DNA of 64,000 bases from Silicimonas sp. (lineage in GTDB: Bacteria; Pseudomonadota; Alphaproteobacteria; Rhodobacterales; Rhodobacteraceae), in NCBI GenBank assembly GCA_022819605.1, contig JAJEGW010000007.1:1-64000 (forward strand), written 5' to 3'. The stretch's first letter is position 1. Each line of letters begins with the position of its first letter. The notes beneath the pieces were generated by a model. It was given only the letters and a program-made list of their open reading frames with translations, searched no databases and had not been told where the DNA came from. Of this stretch, positions 27,188 through 37,027 are shown piece by piece. The position numbers were made by a program, and so were the translations under genes.

Positions 27188-27199
27188 TCGCAATTGCGA
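27188..27199. promoter_or_regulatory. Palindrome and repeats upstream of sitA, possible metal-regulator site
   Basis: TCGCAATTGCGA is a perfect 12-base palindrome 29 bases before sitA. It is followed by a second TTGCGAC (27205-27211) and a further TTCGCAA (27215-27221), so the motif recurs at short spacing. Alphaproteobacterial Mur (manganese-responsive Fur) sites are built from similar TTGCAAAT-like dyads. Assignment to Mur or MntR is inference. Confidence 0.45.
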
Positions 27200-27264
27200 C
27201 AAATTTGCGACCCGTTCGCAAAAAAGTCAAGCTCAATTTCCTTGTCTGCCTGCAATCCCCGGTC

Positions 27265-27295
27265 TTGACCTTCCAGTCACTGGAACCTTTATGTT
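27265..27295 (+). promoter_or_regulatory. CueR-type promoter of copA
   Basis: A -35 element TTGACC (27265-27270) and a -10 element TATGTT (27290-27295) are separated by 19 bases, the overlong spacer that defines MerR-family promoters. The spacer holds the exact palindrome TTCCAGTCACTGGAA (27271-27285), matching CueR/HmrR boxes. The cueR gene lies just downstream of copA. Transcription should begin around 27302-27303. Confidence 0.9.
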
Positions 27296-27302
27296 GTCGA
27301 GC

Positions 27303-29525
27303 ATGGACGGAACAGTTCAGTCAACGCAGCGATTCCGGGTCTCGGGACTCCATTGCGCTTCCTGCAAGACGCGGCTCGAGAACGCGCTGAACGCCGTTCC
27401 AGGTGTCCAGGAAGCGCGTGTCAATCTCGCGGATGCAAGCGCAACGCTCTCAACGATTGGCCACGTGACCCCGCAGAGCGTCCAGGAGGCCGCAGGGCGT
27501 TCGGGCTATGAAATGGAGATCGACTCCGGGGAATTCCCAGAGCAGGACGGGCAGGAAGAAGCCACCCTGCTCGCCCGCGACACGCTGGTTGCTGCAGCGC
27601 TGGTCCTGCCGGTCTTCCTGGTCGAAATGGGAGGCCATGTTTATCCCCCCGTGCATCATTTCGTTGCGCAGGCAATCGGTCTTCAGACGAGCTGGATCCT
27701 GCAGTTCCTGCTCGTTGGAGCCGCATTGGCAGGACCTGGCCGCCGGTTCTTCGAAAGCGGCGTCCCGACCCTGCTGCGAGGTCGCCCCGACATGAACGCG
27801 CTTGTCGCCCTGGGGACTTCGGCGGCATTCGGGTTCTCGACCGTGGCAACGTTCCTGCCTTCCCTTCTCCCAGCCGGCGCACGGGCCGTCTATTTCGAGG
27901 CCGCGGGCGTGATCATCGTGCTGATCCTCTTCGGCCGGTTGCTGGAAGCACGATCCAAGGGGAAGGCGGGATCGGCAATTCAGGCCCTGATCGGGCTGCA
28001 GCCGCGATTTGCCCGGGTCGTGACGGAGGCCGGTGACGAAGATCGCCCGATCGAACGCCTGCAGCCTGGCGACCGGATCCGCGTACGCCCCGGCGAGCGG
28101 ATTCCCGTGGACGGGATCGTCGTGGAGGGCAGTTCGCTGGTCGACGAAAGCATGCTGACCGGCGAACCGATGCCGGCCGCCAAGGCTGACGGAGACGTCG
28201 TCACCGGTGCGACCGTGAACGGCGAGGGCGCACTCCTGGTCCGGGCGACGCGGGTCGGTCGCGACACCGTCCTGGCGAGCATCGTGCGGATGGTACGAGA
28301 CGCGCAGGGCACGCGCCTTCCCGTGGAAGCACTGGTCGATCAGGTCACCGCGTGGTTTGTGCCCGCCGTCATTCTGGTCGCTGCCGGGACAGTCGTGGCC
28401 TGGCTTGCCTTCGCGCCGGAACTCGCACTTGTCGCCGGCGTTTCCGTCCTGATCGTCGCCTGTCCCTGCGCCATGGGACTCGCGGTGCCGACATCGATCA
28501 TGGCCGGATCCGGACGTGCCGCGGAACTCGGCGTGCTGTTTCGGCAAGGCGACGCGCTGCAGCGCCTGAACCGCGTCGACACGGTCGCCTTCGACAAGAC
28601 GGGCACGCTGACCGAAGGCGCGCCCCATCTGACACACGTGGAGGTCACGGACGGGTTTGAACGCTCGGAAGTGCTCAAGGCCGCGGCAGCGGTCGAGGCG
28701 CTGTCCGAACATCCCGTCGCACATGCCGTCACGAATGCTGTCGAGGAGTGGCCGGAGGTCCAGGGCTTCCAGTCGCAGTCCGGTCGTGGAGTCATGGCGA
28801 CAGTAGGGCACCGGCTCGTGCGGGTCGGCTCGGCGCGGATGATGACCGAGGCAGGGATCGACATCTCCGCATTGGCGGATGCGGCCGGAGAACGCGCCCG
28901 GCAGGGCGAGACCGCATTCTTCGTCGGAATCGGCGACCGGCTGGCAGCCGTTCTGTCGGTCGCGGACCCGGTGAAGGGCACTGCCATTAACGCAGTCAGT
29001 GACCTGAACGCCAGCGGTCATCGCGTTGCCATGATCTCGGGTGACTGTCGCGACGCGGCGGAGGCGGTCGCGCAACGGCTGGAAATCGGGGAGGTCTTCG
29101 CGGACGCCATGCCGGAAGCAAAGGTTGCCGCCATCCGCGATCTCGCGCGCTCGGGCACGCTTGCCTTCGTCGGAGACGGCATCAACGATGCGCCGGCACT
29201 CGCATCGGCGGATGTTGGCATAGCCATTGGCACCGGCACCGACGTCGCCATGGAAACCGCCGACGTGGTCCTGATGTCCGGCGATCCTCAAGGCGTCGTC
29301 ACGGCCATCGGCCTCAGCCGCGACACGATGCGGAACATCCGGCAGAACCTGGCTTGGGCATTCGGCTACAACAGCCTGCTGATCCCGGTCGCGGCAGGAG
29401 TGCTCTATCCTGCATTCGGCATCCTGCTGTCGCCGATGCTGGCAGCGGCGGCCATGGCGCTCTCCAGTGTCGCCGTCGTGACCAACGCGCTCAGGCTGCG
29501 CCGCTCGAAGGGCGCGCTCGCATGA
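27303..29525 (+). CDS. copA: Copper-exporting P1B-type ATPase
   Basis: A 740-residue inner-membrane Cu(I) pump. One N-terminal heavy-metal domain carries CASC ([15 protein letters not shown]); eight membrane helices follow. Catalytic motifs are the actuator MLTGEPMPA, the transmembrane CPC ([14 protein letters not shown]), the phosphorylation site DKTGTLTEG, the HP motif SEHPVAHAV and [16 protein letters not shown]. The conserved N-Y/M-S-T Cu residues appear as [17 protein letters not shown] and [19 protein letters not shown] 27303 is chosen because ATG 27291 is part of the -10 box. The open frame continues upstream to 26178, but that part is antisense to sitA. Confidence 0.97.
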   Translation: MDGTVQSTQRFRVSGLHCASCKTRLENALNAVPGVQEARVNLADASATLSTIGHVTPQSVQEAAGRSGYEMEIDSGEFPEQDGQEEATLLARDTLVAAALVLPVFLVEMGGHVYPPVHHFVAQAIGLQTSWILQFLLVGAALAGPGRRFFESGVPTLLRGRPDMNALVALGTSAAFGFSTVATFLPSLLPAGARAVYFEAAGVIIVLILFGRLLEARSKGKAGSAIQALIGLQPRFARVVTEAGDEDRPIERLQPGDRIRVRPGERIPVDGIVVEGSSLVDESMLTGEPMPAAKADGDVVTGATVNGEGALLVRATRVGRDTVLASIVRMVRDAQGTRLPVEALVDQVTAWFVPAVILVAAGTVVAWLAFAPELALVAGVSVLIVACPCAMGLAVPTSIMAGSGRAAELGVLFRQGDALQRLNRVDTVAFDKTGTLTEGAPHLTHVEVTDGFERSEVLKAAAAVEALSEHPVAHAVTNAVEEWPEVQGFQSQSGRGVMATVGHRLVRVGSARMMTEAGIDISALADAAGERARQGETAFFVGIGDRLAAVLSVADPVKGTAINAVSDLNASGHRVAMISGDCRDAAEAVAQRLEIGEVFADAMPEAKVAAIRDLARSGTLAFVGDGINDAPALASADVGIAIGTGTDVAMETADVVLMSGDPQGVVTAIGLSRDTMRNIRQNLAWAFGYNSLLIPVAAGVLYPAFGILLSPMLAAAAMALSSVAVVTNALRLRRSKGALA

Positions 29526-29908
29526 ACATCGGCGAAGTGGCCAAGGCGGCCGGCCTGCCGGTCAAGACGATCCGGTACTACGAGGAGATCGGCCTCGTGC
29601 GGCCGGCCCGGAGCGAAAACGGATACCGCGTGTTTGCCGAAGCCGACCTGCACAAGCTGAATTTCCTCGGGCGATCGCGTGCTCTCGGCTTCTCGATCGG
29701 GGATTGCCGGGCGCTGCTTGCGCTCTACGAGGACGAAACGCGGTCAAGCTCGGAAGTCCGCGAGATCGCCGAGCGTCATCTCGCGAACATCAAAGGCAAG
29801 ATCGCCGACCTTCAGTCCCTGCGGGACACGCTGGCCCATCTGGTTGCCAGCTGCGCAGGCGATGCAAGGCCGGATTGCCCAATTCTCGACGACTTGAGCG
29901 GCGACTGA
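29522..29908 (+). CDS. cueR: MerR-family copper-responsive regulator
   Basis: A 128-residue protein with the MerR helix-turn-helix ([38 protein letters not shown]), a dimerisation helix and a C-terminal metal loop with Cys-x7-Cys (CAGDARPDC), the Cu(I)-binding arrangement of CueR. Its ATG overlaps the copA stop (ATGA). It should activate the 19-bp-spacer promoter upstream of copA. Confidence 0.95.
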   Translation: MNIGEVAKAAGLPVKTIRYYEEIGLVRPARSENGYRVFAEADLHKLNFLGRSRALGFSIGDCRALLALYEDETRSSSEVREIAERHLANIKGKIADLQSLRDTLAHLVASCAGDARPDCPILDDLSGD

Positions 29909-30225
29909 CGCATGCGGCCAGCACGACATCGGCCCGCACCCGGTTCCCGGTGCGCGCGCGAACATCAAGGCAAGGCCAGGGGCGAACGTGTCCGTTCGGC
30001 ATCGAAGGCGCGGGACGCCTTCGACAAGGTTGCGCGGCCTTCTTGGAATCGTTGAAAGGCAGTGCTACATCTTGAACACGCAAGCACGGAATTTTCCGGT
30101 GCGCGCAGCAAGCAAAGGAGGACAAGGTCCTGTCGCAAATCAAGGACGCGGTCCGTGGCGAGACCGCCGAGAGCGCCGGAACGGCTGTATCCGGCAAAGC
30201 CAACATCCTCACGAGCGAATCGCTG

Positions 30226-30555
30226 GTGGGCATTATCCTGACATCGCTGAACGACATGAAGGCCGAGGAAGTCGTGAAGATCGACCTCCGCGGCAAGAGC
30301 GAGATGGCCGACTGGATGATCATCGCCTCGGGCGGTTCGTCGCGGCAGGTGGCATCGATTTCCGAACATCTCGTGGACAGGCTGAAGCAGGATCACGGCC
30401 GCCTCTCCAGGATTGAGGGAAAGGACGCCGCCGACTGGGTGCTGATCGACGCCGGAGACGCGATCGTCCACGTCTTCAGGCCGGAAGTGCGCGAGTTCTA
30501 CCAGCTCGAAAAGCTCTGGATGACGCCAAGCCGGGCCACCGCATCCGGCGCGTGA
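30226..30555 (+). CDS. rsfS: Ribosomal silencing factor RsfS
   Basis: RsfS binds ribosomal protein L14 and blocks joining of the subunits in starved cells. Visible family motifs: DMKAEEVVKIDLRGKSEMADWMIIASGGSSRQV, EGKDAADWVLIDAGDAIVHVF and EVREFYQLEKLW. The annotated GTG at 30226 has no ribosome site and cuts very close to the conserved domain. The frame is open upstream to a CTG at 30130 that has AAAGGAGG at ideal spacing, and would add 32 residues; this is likely the real start. rlmH follows, the usual neighbour. Confidence 0.95.
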   Translation: MGIILTSLNDMKAEEVVKIDLRGKSEMADWMIIASGGSSRQVASISEHLVDRLKQDHGRLSRIEGKDAADWVLIDAGDAIVHVFRPEVREFYQLEKLWMTPSRATASGA

Positions 30556-30568
30556 GTCCCCAAATTCA

Positions 30569-31036
30569 ATGAAACTGCAGATCGTCGCGGTCGGCCGGCT
30601 CAGGTCCGGACCCGAGGCCGACCTGGTCCACGACTACCTCGTGCGAGCCGGAAAGACCGGAACACGGGTCGGGATCGGCCCGGTGAACGTTCGGGAAGTC
30701 GAGGCCCGGAAGGGCGGAACGGCAGAGGAATCTGGGCTGATCGAGAAGGCGACGGCCGGCACGAAGCCGCTGGTGGTGCTTGACGAGCGCGGCGCCTCGC
30801 TGGACTCACCCGGCTTGGCAGCGCGCCTCGAGGCATGGCGCGACCAGGGCTGCCGCCAGGCCACCTTCGCGATCGGCGGCGCGGGCGGCGTCGCGCCGGC
30901 GCTCCGGAACCGGGCAGACCTGGTCCTGAGTCTCGGGCCCATGGTGTGGCCGCACATGCTGGCGCGCGTCATGCTGGCCGAACAGCTCTACCGCTCGGTA
31001 TCGATCCTGTCAGGCAGCCCGTATCACAGGGAGTAA
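30569..31036 (+). CDS. rlmH: 23S rRNA pseudouridine-1915 N3-methyltransferase RlmH
   Basis: A 155-residue SPOUT-class methyltransferase that modifies position 1915 of 23S rRNA in the assembled 70S ribosome. The trefoil-knot SAM site shows as FAIGGAGGVAP and LSLGPMVWPHMLARVMLAEQLYRS, ending with the invariant GSPYHRE tail. It lies 13 bases after rsfS. Confidence 0.98.
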   Translation: MKLQIVAVGRLRSGPEADLVHDYLVRAGKTGTRVGIGPVNVREVEARKGGTAEESGLIEKATAGTKPLVVLDERGASLDSPGLAARLEAWRDQGCRQATFAIGGAGGVAPALRNRADLVLSLGPMVWPHMLARVMLAEQLYRSVSILSGSPYHRE

Positions 31037-31210
31037 GCGCGGCAACCGCATCGCGGCGCGGGCAGGACCCGGCAACGGCGCCAAGCGGAATCCTAGCCGA
31101 TGATCAGGGCGGACTCGGTCCGAAAAGACGTCACGGCAGATGCGCCGGCCCAAATGCGAAATCCGGCTGCCGGACGAACCGGGCCGCTCGGCTTCTTGAC
31201 CGATCCCCCG

Positions 31211-32695
31211 TCAGACCGACATCGTGGCCTTCACGGCGGATTTCCAGCGGGCATATTTCGCGTCGCGCGTGCCTGCGTCCATGTCGGGCTCGAACCGCCG
31301 CTCGAACGCTCGGCTGGACGCGAATGTCGCCGCGTCCGGGTAGACGCCCGCCTTCATTCCGGCAAGCCAGGCCGCTCCGAGCGCGGTCGTCTCCAGCACG
31401 TCGGGCCGGTCCACGGGCACCCCCGTCACGTCCGCGAGAAACTGCATGGTCCAGTCGCTGGCCGCCATGCCGCCGTCAACCCGAAGGACTCCGCCGGATA
31501 GCGCGGGCGAATCCGCCTGCATCGCTTCGAGAAGGTCGCGGGTCTGGAAACCGACGCTTTCAAGTGCCGCGCGCGCCAGTTCGTTGGGGCCCGAGTTGCG
31601 GACAAGGCCGAAGACCGCACCTCGGCAATCGGGCTTCCAGTAGGGCGCACCGAGACCGGTAAAGGCAGGCACGAGCGTGAGCGCTTGCTCCGGATCGGAG
31701 GCCTGGGCCATGGCTTGGGTTTCGCTTGCTTCCGAGATCAGCTTCAAGCCGTCGCGCAGCCATTGCACGACGGCGCCCGCGATGAAGATCGCGCCCTCAA
31801 GCGCGTAGGTCGGCTTGCCGTCGAGCTGATAGCCTATAGTTGTCAGCAACCTGCTTTCCGAACGCACGGGCGTGTCGCCCGTGTTCAGGAGAGCGAAGCA
31901 CCCCGTCCCGTACGTGGACTTCATCATGCCGCTCTCGAAGCAGGCCTGTCCGACCGTGGCCGCCTGCTGGTCGCCCGCGACACCGAGAATCGGGATCGCA
32001 CCGCCCAGGACATCCGGGGTCGTGGTGCCGAAATCCGCTGCGCAGTCACGCACCTCGGGCAGAATCCCGATCGGAATGTCCAGCAACTCGCACATGGTCG
32101 AGGACCAGCGCCCCTCGTGGATGTCAAACAGCATTGTCCGCGCCGCATTGGTGGCATCGGTCACGTGTGCGGCACCTCCGGTCAGCCGCCAGATGAGCCA
32201 CGTGTCCACGGTCCCGAAAAGCAGATCGCCTGCGGCAGTGCGGTCTCTCGCGCCATCAGCCTGGTCGAGGATCCACTTGAGCTTGGTGGAGGAGAAGTAG
32301 GGGTCGAAGAGCAGCCCGGTCTTGGCCGTCACGGTTTCCTCGTGGCCAGCCTTCACCATTTCGGCACAGTAGTCGGCCGTGCGGCGATCCTGCCAGACGA
32401 TGGCGTTGTGCACGGCCTTGCCGGTTGCCTTGTCCCAGACAAGCGTGGTCTCGCGCTGGTTCGTGATGCCGATTGCCGCGATGTCACTGGCCGTCGCGTC
32501 GGCGCTGTCCATCGCTTCCCGCGCGGTTTCGACAACCGATTGCCAGAGGTCTTCCGGGTCGTGCTCCACCCAGCCGCCTGCTGGAAAGTGCTGCTGAAAC
32601 TCCTTCTGGGCCACGGCGGCAACCTTCAGGTCGCCGTCAAACAGGATCGTGCGACTGGACGTGGTGCCCTGATCGATGGCCATGACATAGGTCAT
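31211..32695 (-). CDS. glpK: Glycerol kinase
   Basis: A 494-residue FGGY-family kinase converting glycerol to glycerol 3-phosphate. Motifs are the N-terminal phosphate loop [13 protein letters not shown], the substrate segment [14 protein letters not shown], the FGGY signature region [12 protein letters not shown] and the C-terminal ATP site [20 protein letters not shown]. No glpF or glpD is adjacent. A 174-base gap to rlmH (convergent) holds no obvious gene or strong terminator. Confidence 0.98.
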   Translation of the reverse strand: MTYVMAIDQGTTSSRTILFDGDLKVAAVAQKEFQQHFPAGGWVEHDPEDLWQSVVETAREAMDSADATASDIAAIGITNQRETTLVWDKATGKAVHNAIVWQDRRTADYCAEMVKAGHEETVTAKTGLLFDPYFSSTKLKWILDQADGARDRTAAGDLLFGTVDTWLIWRLTGGAAHVTDATNAARTMLFDIHEGRWSSTMCELLDIPIGILPEVRDCAADFGTTTPDVLGGAIPILGVAGDQQAATVGQACFESGMMKSTYGTGCFALLNTGDTPVRSESRLLTTIGYQLDGKPTYALEGAIFIAGAVVQWLRDGLKLISEASETQAMAQASDPEQALTLVPAFTGLGAPYWKPDCRGAVFGLVRNSGPNELARAALESVGFQTRDLLEAMQADSPALSGGVLRVDGGMAASDWTMQFLADVTGVPVDRPDVLETTALGAAWLAGMKAGVYPDAATFASSRAFERRFEPDMDAGTRDAKYARWKSAVKATMSV

Positions 32696-32808
32696 GTGCG
32701 GCTCCTCCCATGTTCACTCGACTTTGCACGCTTGAGGGGAAATACACGAAGAGAACTGTTTGTGAAACGCGCGATCCGGGCTAACTTGGAGGAAGGGAGG
32801 ACAGCTTC

Positions 32809-33642
32809 ATGCGCACCATCCTGATCGTTCCCTGGCTGGTCTTGGCCGCAGTTGCGGCACCTGCCCAGGAACGTCGCCCAAGCCATTGCTTCGCAATTGC
32901 CGAACTGGCACCCGAAATCACCTATGTCCAAAAGGTCGCCTGGAACGCACCGATCGAGGACGAGTTCACCGTTCGGCTCCGATACGTCAATCACTCCATG
33001 TATCTGCTTCAGACCCATGGCGGCCTGAGCGCCGTCACGGACTACACCGGCTTCATCGGCGACGTCGGACTTGTTCCCGACGTGGTGACGATGAACATCG
33101 CGCATGAGAGCCACTGGACCGCCTTTCCGCATCCCGACATTCCCCACGTGCTGCAGGGCTGGTGGCAGAACGGCGCTCCTGCCGACCACTATCTCGATCT
33201 CGGCGAAATGCTTGTCCGGAACGTGACAACCGACATCCGCAACCGGTTTGGCGGCGGCGTGGCCATCGAGGACAACAATTCCATATTCATCTTTGAGGCG
33301 GCAGGGCTCTGCATCGGCCACCTGGGTCACCTGCATCACGAGCCGTCCGATGAGACCTATGCCGCGATCGGGCGCCTCGACGTGGTCATGGCGGCCGTGG
33401 ACGGCGGCATGACCGTCGACCTGCCCACGATGATTCGGATCCTGAAGCGGCTGCGGAGCTCGGTCGTGCTTCCGATGCACTGGTTTTCCGGGCAATCGCT
33501 TGAGCGGTTCATCGACGGCATCAGCGACGAGTTCAGCATCGACCGCCGAACTGGAAGCGAAGTTGAAGTGTCGTTGCGCAGCCTGCCGTCGCGCCCGACC
33601 GTCGTCGTGCTCCAGCCAACCTACCTTCGCGAATCGGAATAA
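32809..33642 (+). CDS. Exported MBL-fold metallo-hydrolase-like protein
   Basis: A 277-residue protein with a signal peptide (MRTILIVPWLVLAAVAAPAQ). It has the layout of UlaG-like metallo-beta-lactamase-fold proteins: an early strand-rich half, AIEDNNSIFIFEAAGLCIGHLGHLHHEPSDET (second metal His/Asp area) and a final His in SSVVLPMHWF. The first metal motif, normally HxHxDH, reads AHESHWTAFPH and is degenerate. The substrate is unknown. An MBL-like sensor or weak hydrolase are both possible. Confidence 0.75.
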   Translation: MRTILIVPWLVLAAVAAPAQERRPSHCFAIAELAPEITYVQKVAWNAPIEDEFTVRLRYVNHSMYLLQTHGGLSAVTDYTGFIGDVGLVPDVVTMNIAHESHWTAFPHPDIPHVLQGWWQNGAPADHYLDLGEMLVRNVTTDIRNRFGGGVAIEDNNSIFIFEAAGLCIGHLGHLHHEPSDETYAAIGRLDVVMAAVDGGMTVDLPTMIRILKRLRSSVVLPMHWFSGQSLERFIDGISDEFSIDRRTGSEVEVSLRSLPSRPTVVVLQPTYLRESE

Positions 33643-33684
33643 CCCGGATTGACAGCCGCGAATCGGCCTTCTACCCGGTCAGCC

Positions 33685-35088
33685 ATGTTGAATGCTGCCG
33701 ACGATGCCTTTGCCGAAAGCCTCGACCGGGCCGGCATCAGGGTCAAGCCGGCAGACCGGTCCTATCTCGAAGAGCCTCGGTTACTGTACAACGGCACGTC
33801 CCGGCAGGTCGCTCTGCCGACAAGCACGGACGAGGTCTCCAGGGTCGTGCGGATCTGTGCCGAGGCCCGGGTGGGCATCGTGCCATATGGCGGCGGCACG
33901 GGGCTTGTGGCAGGCCAGGTCGCGACGGACGGCACTGCACCGCTTGTTCTTTCGCTTGAGAGGATGACGGCGATCCGCGAGATCTTCCCGGCGGAAGACA
34001 CGATTGTCGCCGAGGCGGGCGCAACCATTGGCGACATCCAGGCCGCAGCCGAGGAGACCGGCCGTCTATTTCCGCTAAGCTATTCCAGCCAGGGCACCGC
34101 TCAGCTGGGAGGCGCATTGTCGGTCAACTCCGGTGGCCTGAACGTGCTCCGCTACGGGATGGCACGAGATCTCTGTCTCGGAATCGAGGCCGTGCTTCCG
34201 GACGGGAACGTGCTGCACGCGCTGAAGCGGCTCCGCAAGGACAACACCGGCTATGACCTGCGACACCTGCTGATCGGATCCGAGGGAACTCTGGGCGTGA
34301 TCACTGCGGCCGCCCTCAGGCTCCTGCCCCGACCAGCCGAGACTGCGACCGCTTTCCTGGCCGTCACCTCGCCGCGGGCCGCCTTGTCGCTCCTGGCGAT
34401 TTGCCGGGAGCAGGCGGGCGAGCTGATTTCGGCGTTCGAGTTGATCTCTGCCGAAGCATTGGCGTTCCTTGCCGAGACGCAACCCGACCTGCGTCAACCG
34501 TTTGACGTGGCCCCGGCATGGGCGGTCCTGACCGAACTCGGCATGGGTCCCGGCAGCGATCCAGAAGGACATCTGGGCACGATCTTCGAGCACGCTTCGG
34601 AGGCTGGCCTGGTGCTGGATGGCCGGGTCGCGCAGGGCGAGCGGCAGCGGGCTGACTTCTGGGCGCTCCGCGAGTCAATTCCGCTTGCGAACAGGGGGAT
34701 CGGCGCCATCGCATCGCATGACCTTTCGCTGCCCCTGTCCGAGATTCCGGGATTCATCGAGGAGTGCGGCGCAAGGGTCCGGAAAATGCTGTCTTGCCGA
34801 ATCAGCGCGTTCGGACACCTCGGAGACGGAAACCTTCACTACAACGTCTTTCCGCCCGAGGGAGAGACGCGCGACGCCTACCTGGACAAGGCCTCGGACG
34901 TGACCCGGCTGGTTCACGACATGGTTGTCGCCTGCGGCGGCAGCTTCAGTGCGGAACATGGAGTCGGGCGCGCCAAGGCCGGGGAGCTGGAACGCTATGC
35001 CGATCCGGCAAAGCTGGCGGCAATGCGCTCGATCAAGGCAGCGCTTGATCCCCATGGAATCATGAATCCGGGGGCCGTGATCACCTGA
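33685..35088 (+). CDS. FAD-binding D-2-hydroxyacid dehydrogenase (GlcD/D2HGDH-type)
   Basis: A 467-residue flavoprotein of the VAO family. The FAD-binding domain shows PYGGGTGLVAGQV and GGALSVNSGGLNVLRYGMARDL. The C-terminal domain carries the His pair GHLGDGNLHYNVF and EHGVGRAKAGELERY. It oxidises a D-2-hydroxyacid such as D-2-hydroxyglutarate, D-lactate or glycolate to the keto acid; the exact substrate is not readable. ATG 33685 is preferred to TTG 33649. The preceding MBL gene ends 42 bases upstream, so they may be co-transcribed. Confidence 0.93.
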   Translation: MLNAADDAFAESLDRAGIRVKPADRSYLEEPRLLYNGTSRQVALPTSTDEVSRVVRICAEARVGIVPYGGGTGLVAGQVATDGTAPLVLSLERMTAIREIFPAEDTIVAEAGATIGDIQAAAEETGRLFPLSYSSQGTAQLGGALSVNSGGLNVLRYGMARDLCLGIEAVLPDGNVLHALKRLRKDNTGYDLRHLLIGSEGTLGVITAAALRLLPRPAETATAFLAVTSPRAALSLLAICREQAGELISAFELISAEALAFLAETQPDLRQPFDVAPAWAVLTELGMGPGSDPEGHLGTIFEHASEAGLVLDGRVAQGERQRADFWALRESIPLANRGIGAIASHDLSLPLSEIPGFIEECGARVRKMLSCRISAFGHLGDGNLHYNVFPPEGETRDAYLDKASDVTRLVHDMVVACGGSFSAEHGVGRAKAGELERYADPAKLAAMRSIKAALDPHGIMNPGAVIT

Positions 35089-35707
35089 CCGTTGCATCAC
35101 GGCGACGCACCCGAGCCAATCGATTCGGACTTCTTCGAGGGAGACCCCGCTCAAGCTGTCAGCGACCCCGTCCGTGCAGCCCGCATGCCCCCGCTCCGCG
35201 GTGCCGTTCGGGAGGCCATGTGCACGGCCAAAAGCGCCATGGCGATCCATGCTGACACTGTGTCAGCCGCAGCACGGCCGATCGGAACGGACTGCCGCTT
35301 CCGTGCACGAAACCGCGCTCGGTACGTGGCATTACAACGGCACCGAGGTTCAGCACACCCCCTGCGACAAGACGGTCATCGCCCTGATACACGCTTGGAA
35401 CATGCAGGACGTCCTGCGGGACGGACAGGACGGCATCGCGTTTGCATGAGGCCGCCGCAATGCGAAGCAGACTTCTTAAACCGAGGATCTCGTGCCCTTG
35501 CTCAATGCACTCCTCGGCGCTCTCCCTCGCACTTGAAGCTCCGGGCCATCGGCCGAAGTGAACGTGCCTACCTCACCACGCCGGCGGACCCGGGACGGCA
35601 TCTTGCGGGTCGGTTTCGAAAACAGCTTGACGACCGTTAACGGAACGCAACACAAGGGCGATGCCACTTCGGGTGCGACGCTGATTGACTGACGAGAGGA
35701 ATGTCGG
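35089..35707. other. 619-base region without a recognised gene; contains a 17-base palindrome
   Basis: Open frames at 35092-35640 and 35174-35449 (plus strand) have biased, Arg-rich composition and match no family I know. The exact palindrome GCTGACACTGTGTCAGC (35251-35267, central T) stands out and could be an operator or hairpin. The last part should carry the promoter of the aminotransferase gene at 35708. Confidence 0.45.
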
Positions 35708-37027
35708 ATGAGCCACGTATTCCCCCGCAACTGCCATTCCACTTACCCCACCGCAATTGGCGGCGAGGGTTGTTACCTGATCGACAAGAGCGGCAAGCGA
35801 TATTTCGACGGATCCTGCGGGGTGGCCGTTTCCTGCCTTGGCCATTCTCACGAAAAGGTCAAACAGGCGATCAAGGATCAGATCGACCGAATGGCCTTTG
35901 CCCATACCAGCTTCTTTACCTCGGATCCTGCCGAGCAGCTGGCTGACTTGTTGATCGCTCATGCGCCGGGAAATCTCGACAGGGTCTATTTCGTCTCCAG
36001 CGGCTCCGAAACCATCGAAACGGCTCTCAAGCTGGCCCGACAGTACCACCTCGAGCGCGGCGAACCACAGCGTCGCCATCTGGTCGCACGCCGACAGAGC
36101 TATCACGGCAACACGCTTGGCGCTCTGGCTGCCGGCGGCAATCAATGGCGCCGCGCCCAGTTCGAACCGATGCTGATCGAGGTCAGTCACATTTCGCCAT
36201 GCTACGAGTATGCCGAAAGGCCCGCGAACGAGAGCGCCCATGATTACGGCCAGAGGGTCGCGAACGAGCTGGAGGCGGAGATTCTGCGCCTAGGCCCGGA
36301 CAGCGTGATGGCATTCATCGCGGAACCGGTCGTCGGCGCCACGCTCGGCGCCGTGCCCCCGGTCGAGGGATATTTCAAGCGCATCCGCGAGATATGCGAC
36401 AAGTATGGCGTGCTCCTGATCCTCGACGAAGTGATGTGCGGCATGGGACGGACCGGGCATCTGTTCGCGTGTACGGAGGAGGGGGTCGCGCCCGATATCC
36501 TGACAATCGCCAAGGGTTTGGGTGCAGGCTACCAGCCGGTCGGGGCGATGCTGTGCAGCGGACAGGTGTACGATGCCATTGCCCAGGGTTCCGGCTTTTT
36601 TCAGCACGGGCATACCTATATCGGGCACTCCGCCGCCTGCGCGGCGGGACTGGCCGTGGTCAGCACAATCCTGGAAGACGACCTCGTGTCGCGGGCACGC
36701 GACATGGGCACGAAACTGGACACTGCGCTGCGCAGCGAGCTGGGACAGCATGGTCACGTGGGCGACATTCGCGGGCGGGGCCTGTTCCGGGGGCTGGAAT
36801 TCGTGGAAGATCACGAAACAAGGCAGCCCTTCGACCCTGCAAAGGGCCTCGCGAAGAAACTGAAGGCGGCGGCTTTCGCAGAGGGCCTGATCTGCTACCC
36901 GATGTCGGGCACTCGTGACGGCCGAAACGGCGATCACGTCCTGCTGGCCCCGCCCTTCATCCTGGAAGACGAACACGTGTCCGAAATCACCGAGAAGCTT
37001 TCCCGGGCTGTCCGCGCAGTGACTTGA
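35708..37027 (+). CDS. Class III (omega-type) PLP-dependent aminotransferase
   Basis: A 439-residue fold-type I aminotransferase. PLP-site features: SSGSETIETALKLARQYH (phosphate contact), YHGNTLGALAAGG, the Asp of LLILDEVMCGMGRTG and the Schiff-base Lys of TIAKGLGAGYQPVGAML. Members with the N-terminal GEGCYLIDKSGKRYFDGSCG form transfer amino groups between omega-amino acids or diamines and pyruvate or 2-oxoglutarate; the substrate cannot be read. It stands alone between two gene-poor gaps. Confidence 0.95.
   Translation: MSHVFPRNCHSTYPTAIGGEGCYLIDKSGKRYFDGSCGVAVSCLGHSHEKVKQAIKDQIDRMAFAHTSFFTSDPAEQLADLLIAHAPGNLDRVYFVSSGSETIETALKLARQYHLERGEPQRRHLVARRQSYHGNTLGALAAGGNQWRRAQFEPMLIEVSHISPCYEYAERPANESAHDYGQRVANELEAEILRLGPDSVMAFIAEPVVGATLGAVPPVEGYFKRIREICDKYGVLLILDEVMCGMGRTGHLFACTEEGVAPDILTIAKGLGAGYQPVGAMLCSGQVYDAIAQGSGFFQHGHTYIGHSAACAAGLAVVSTILEDDLVSRARDMGTKLDTALRSELGQHGHVGDIRGRGLFRGLEFVEDHETRQPFDPAKGLAKKLKAAAFAEGLICYPMSGTRDGRNGDHVLLAPPFILEDEHVSEITEKLSRAVRAVT

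Noticed and set aside
26178..27302. Plus-strand open frame continuous with copA
   Set aside because: It is antisense to sitA and lies upstream of the CueR promoter; the real copA starts at 27303.
35092..35640. 182-codon plus-strand frame downstream of the FAD dehydrogenase gene
   Set aside because: Arg/Pro-rich, no family pattern and no ribosome site. Kept as a gene-free gap rather than a gene.
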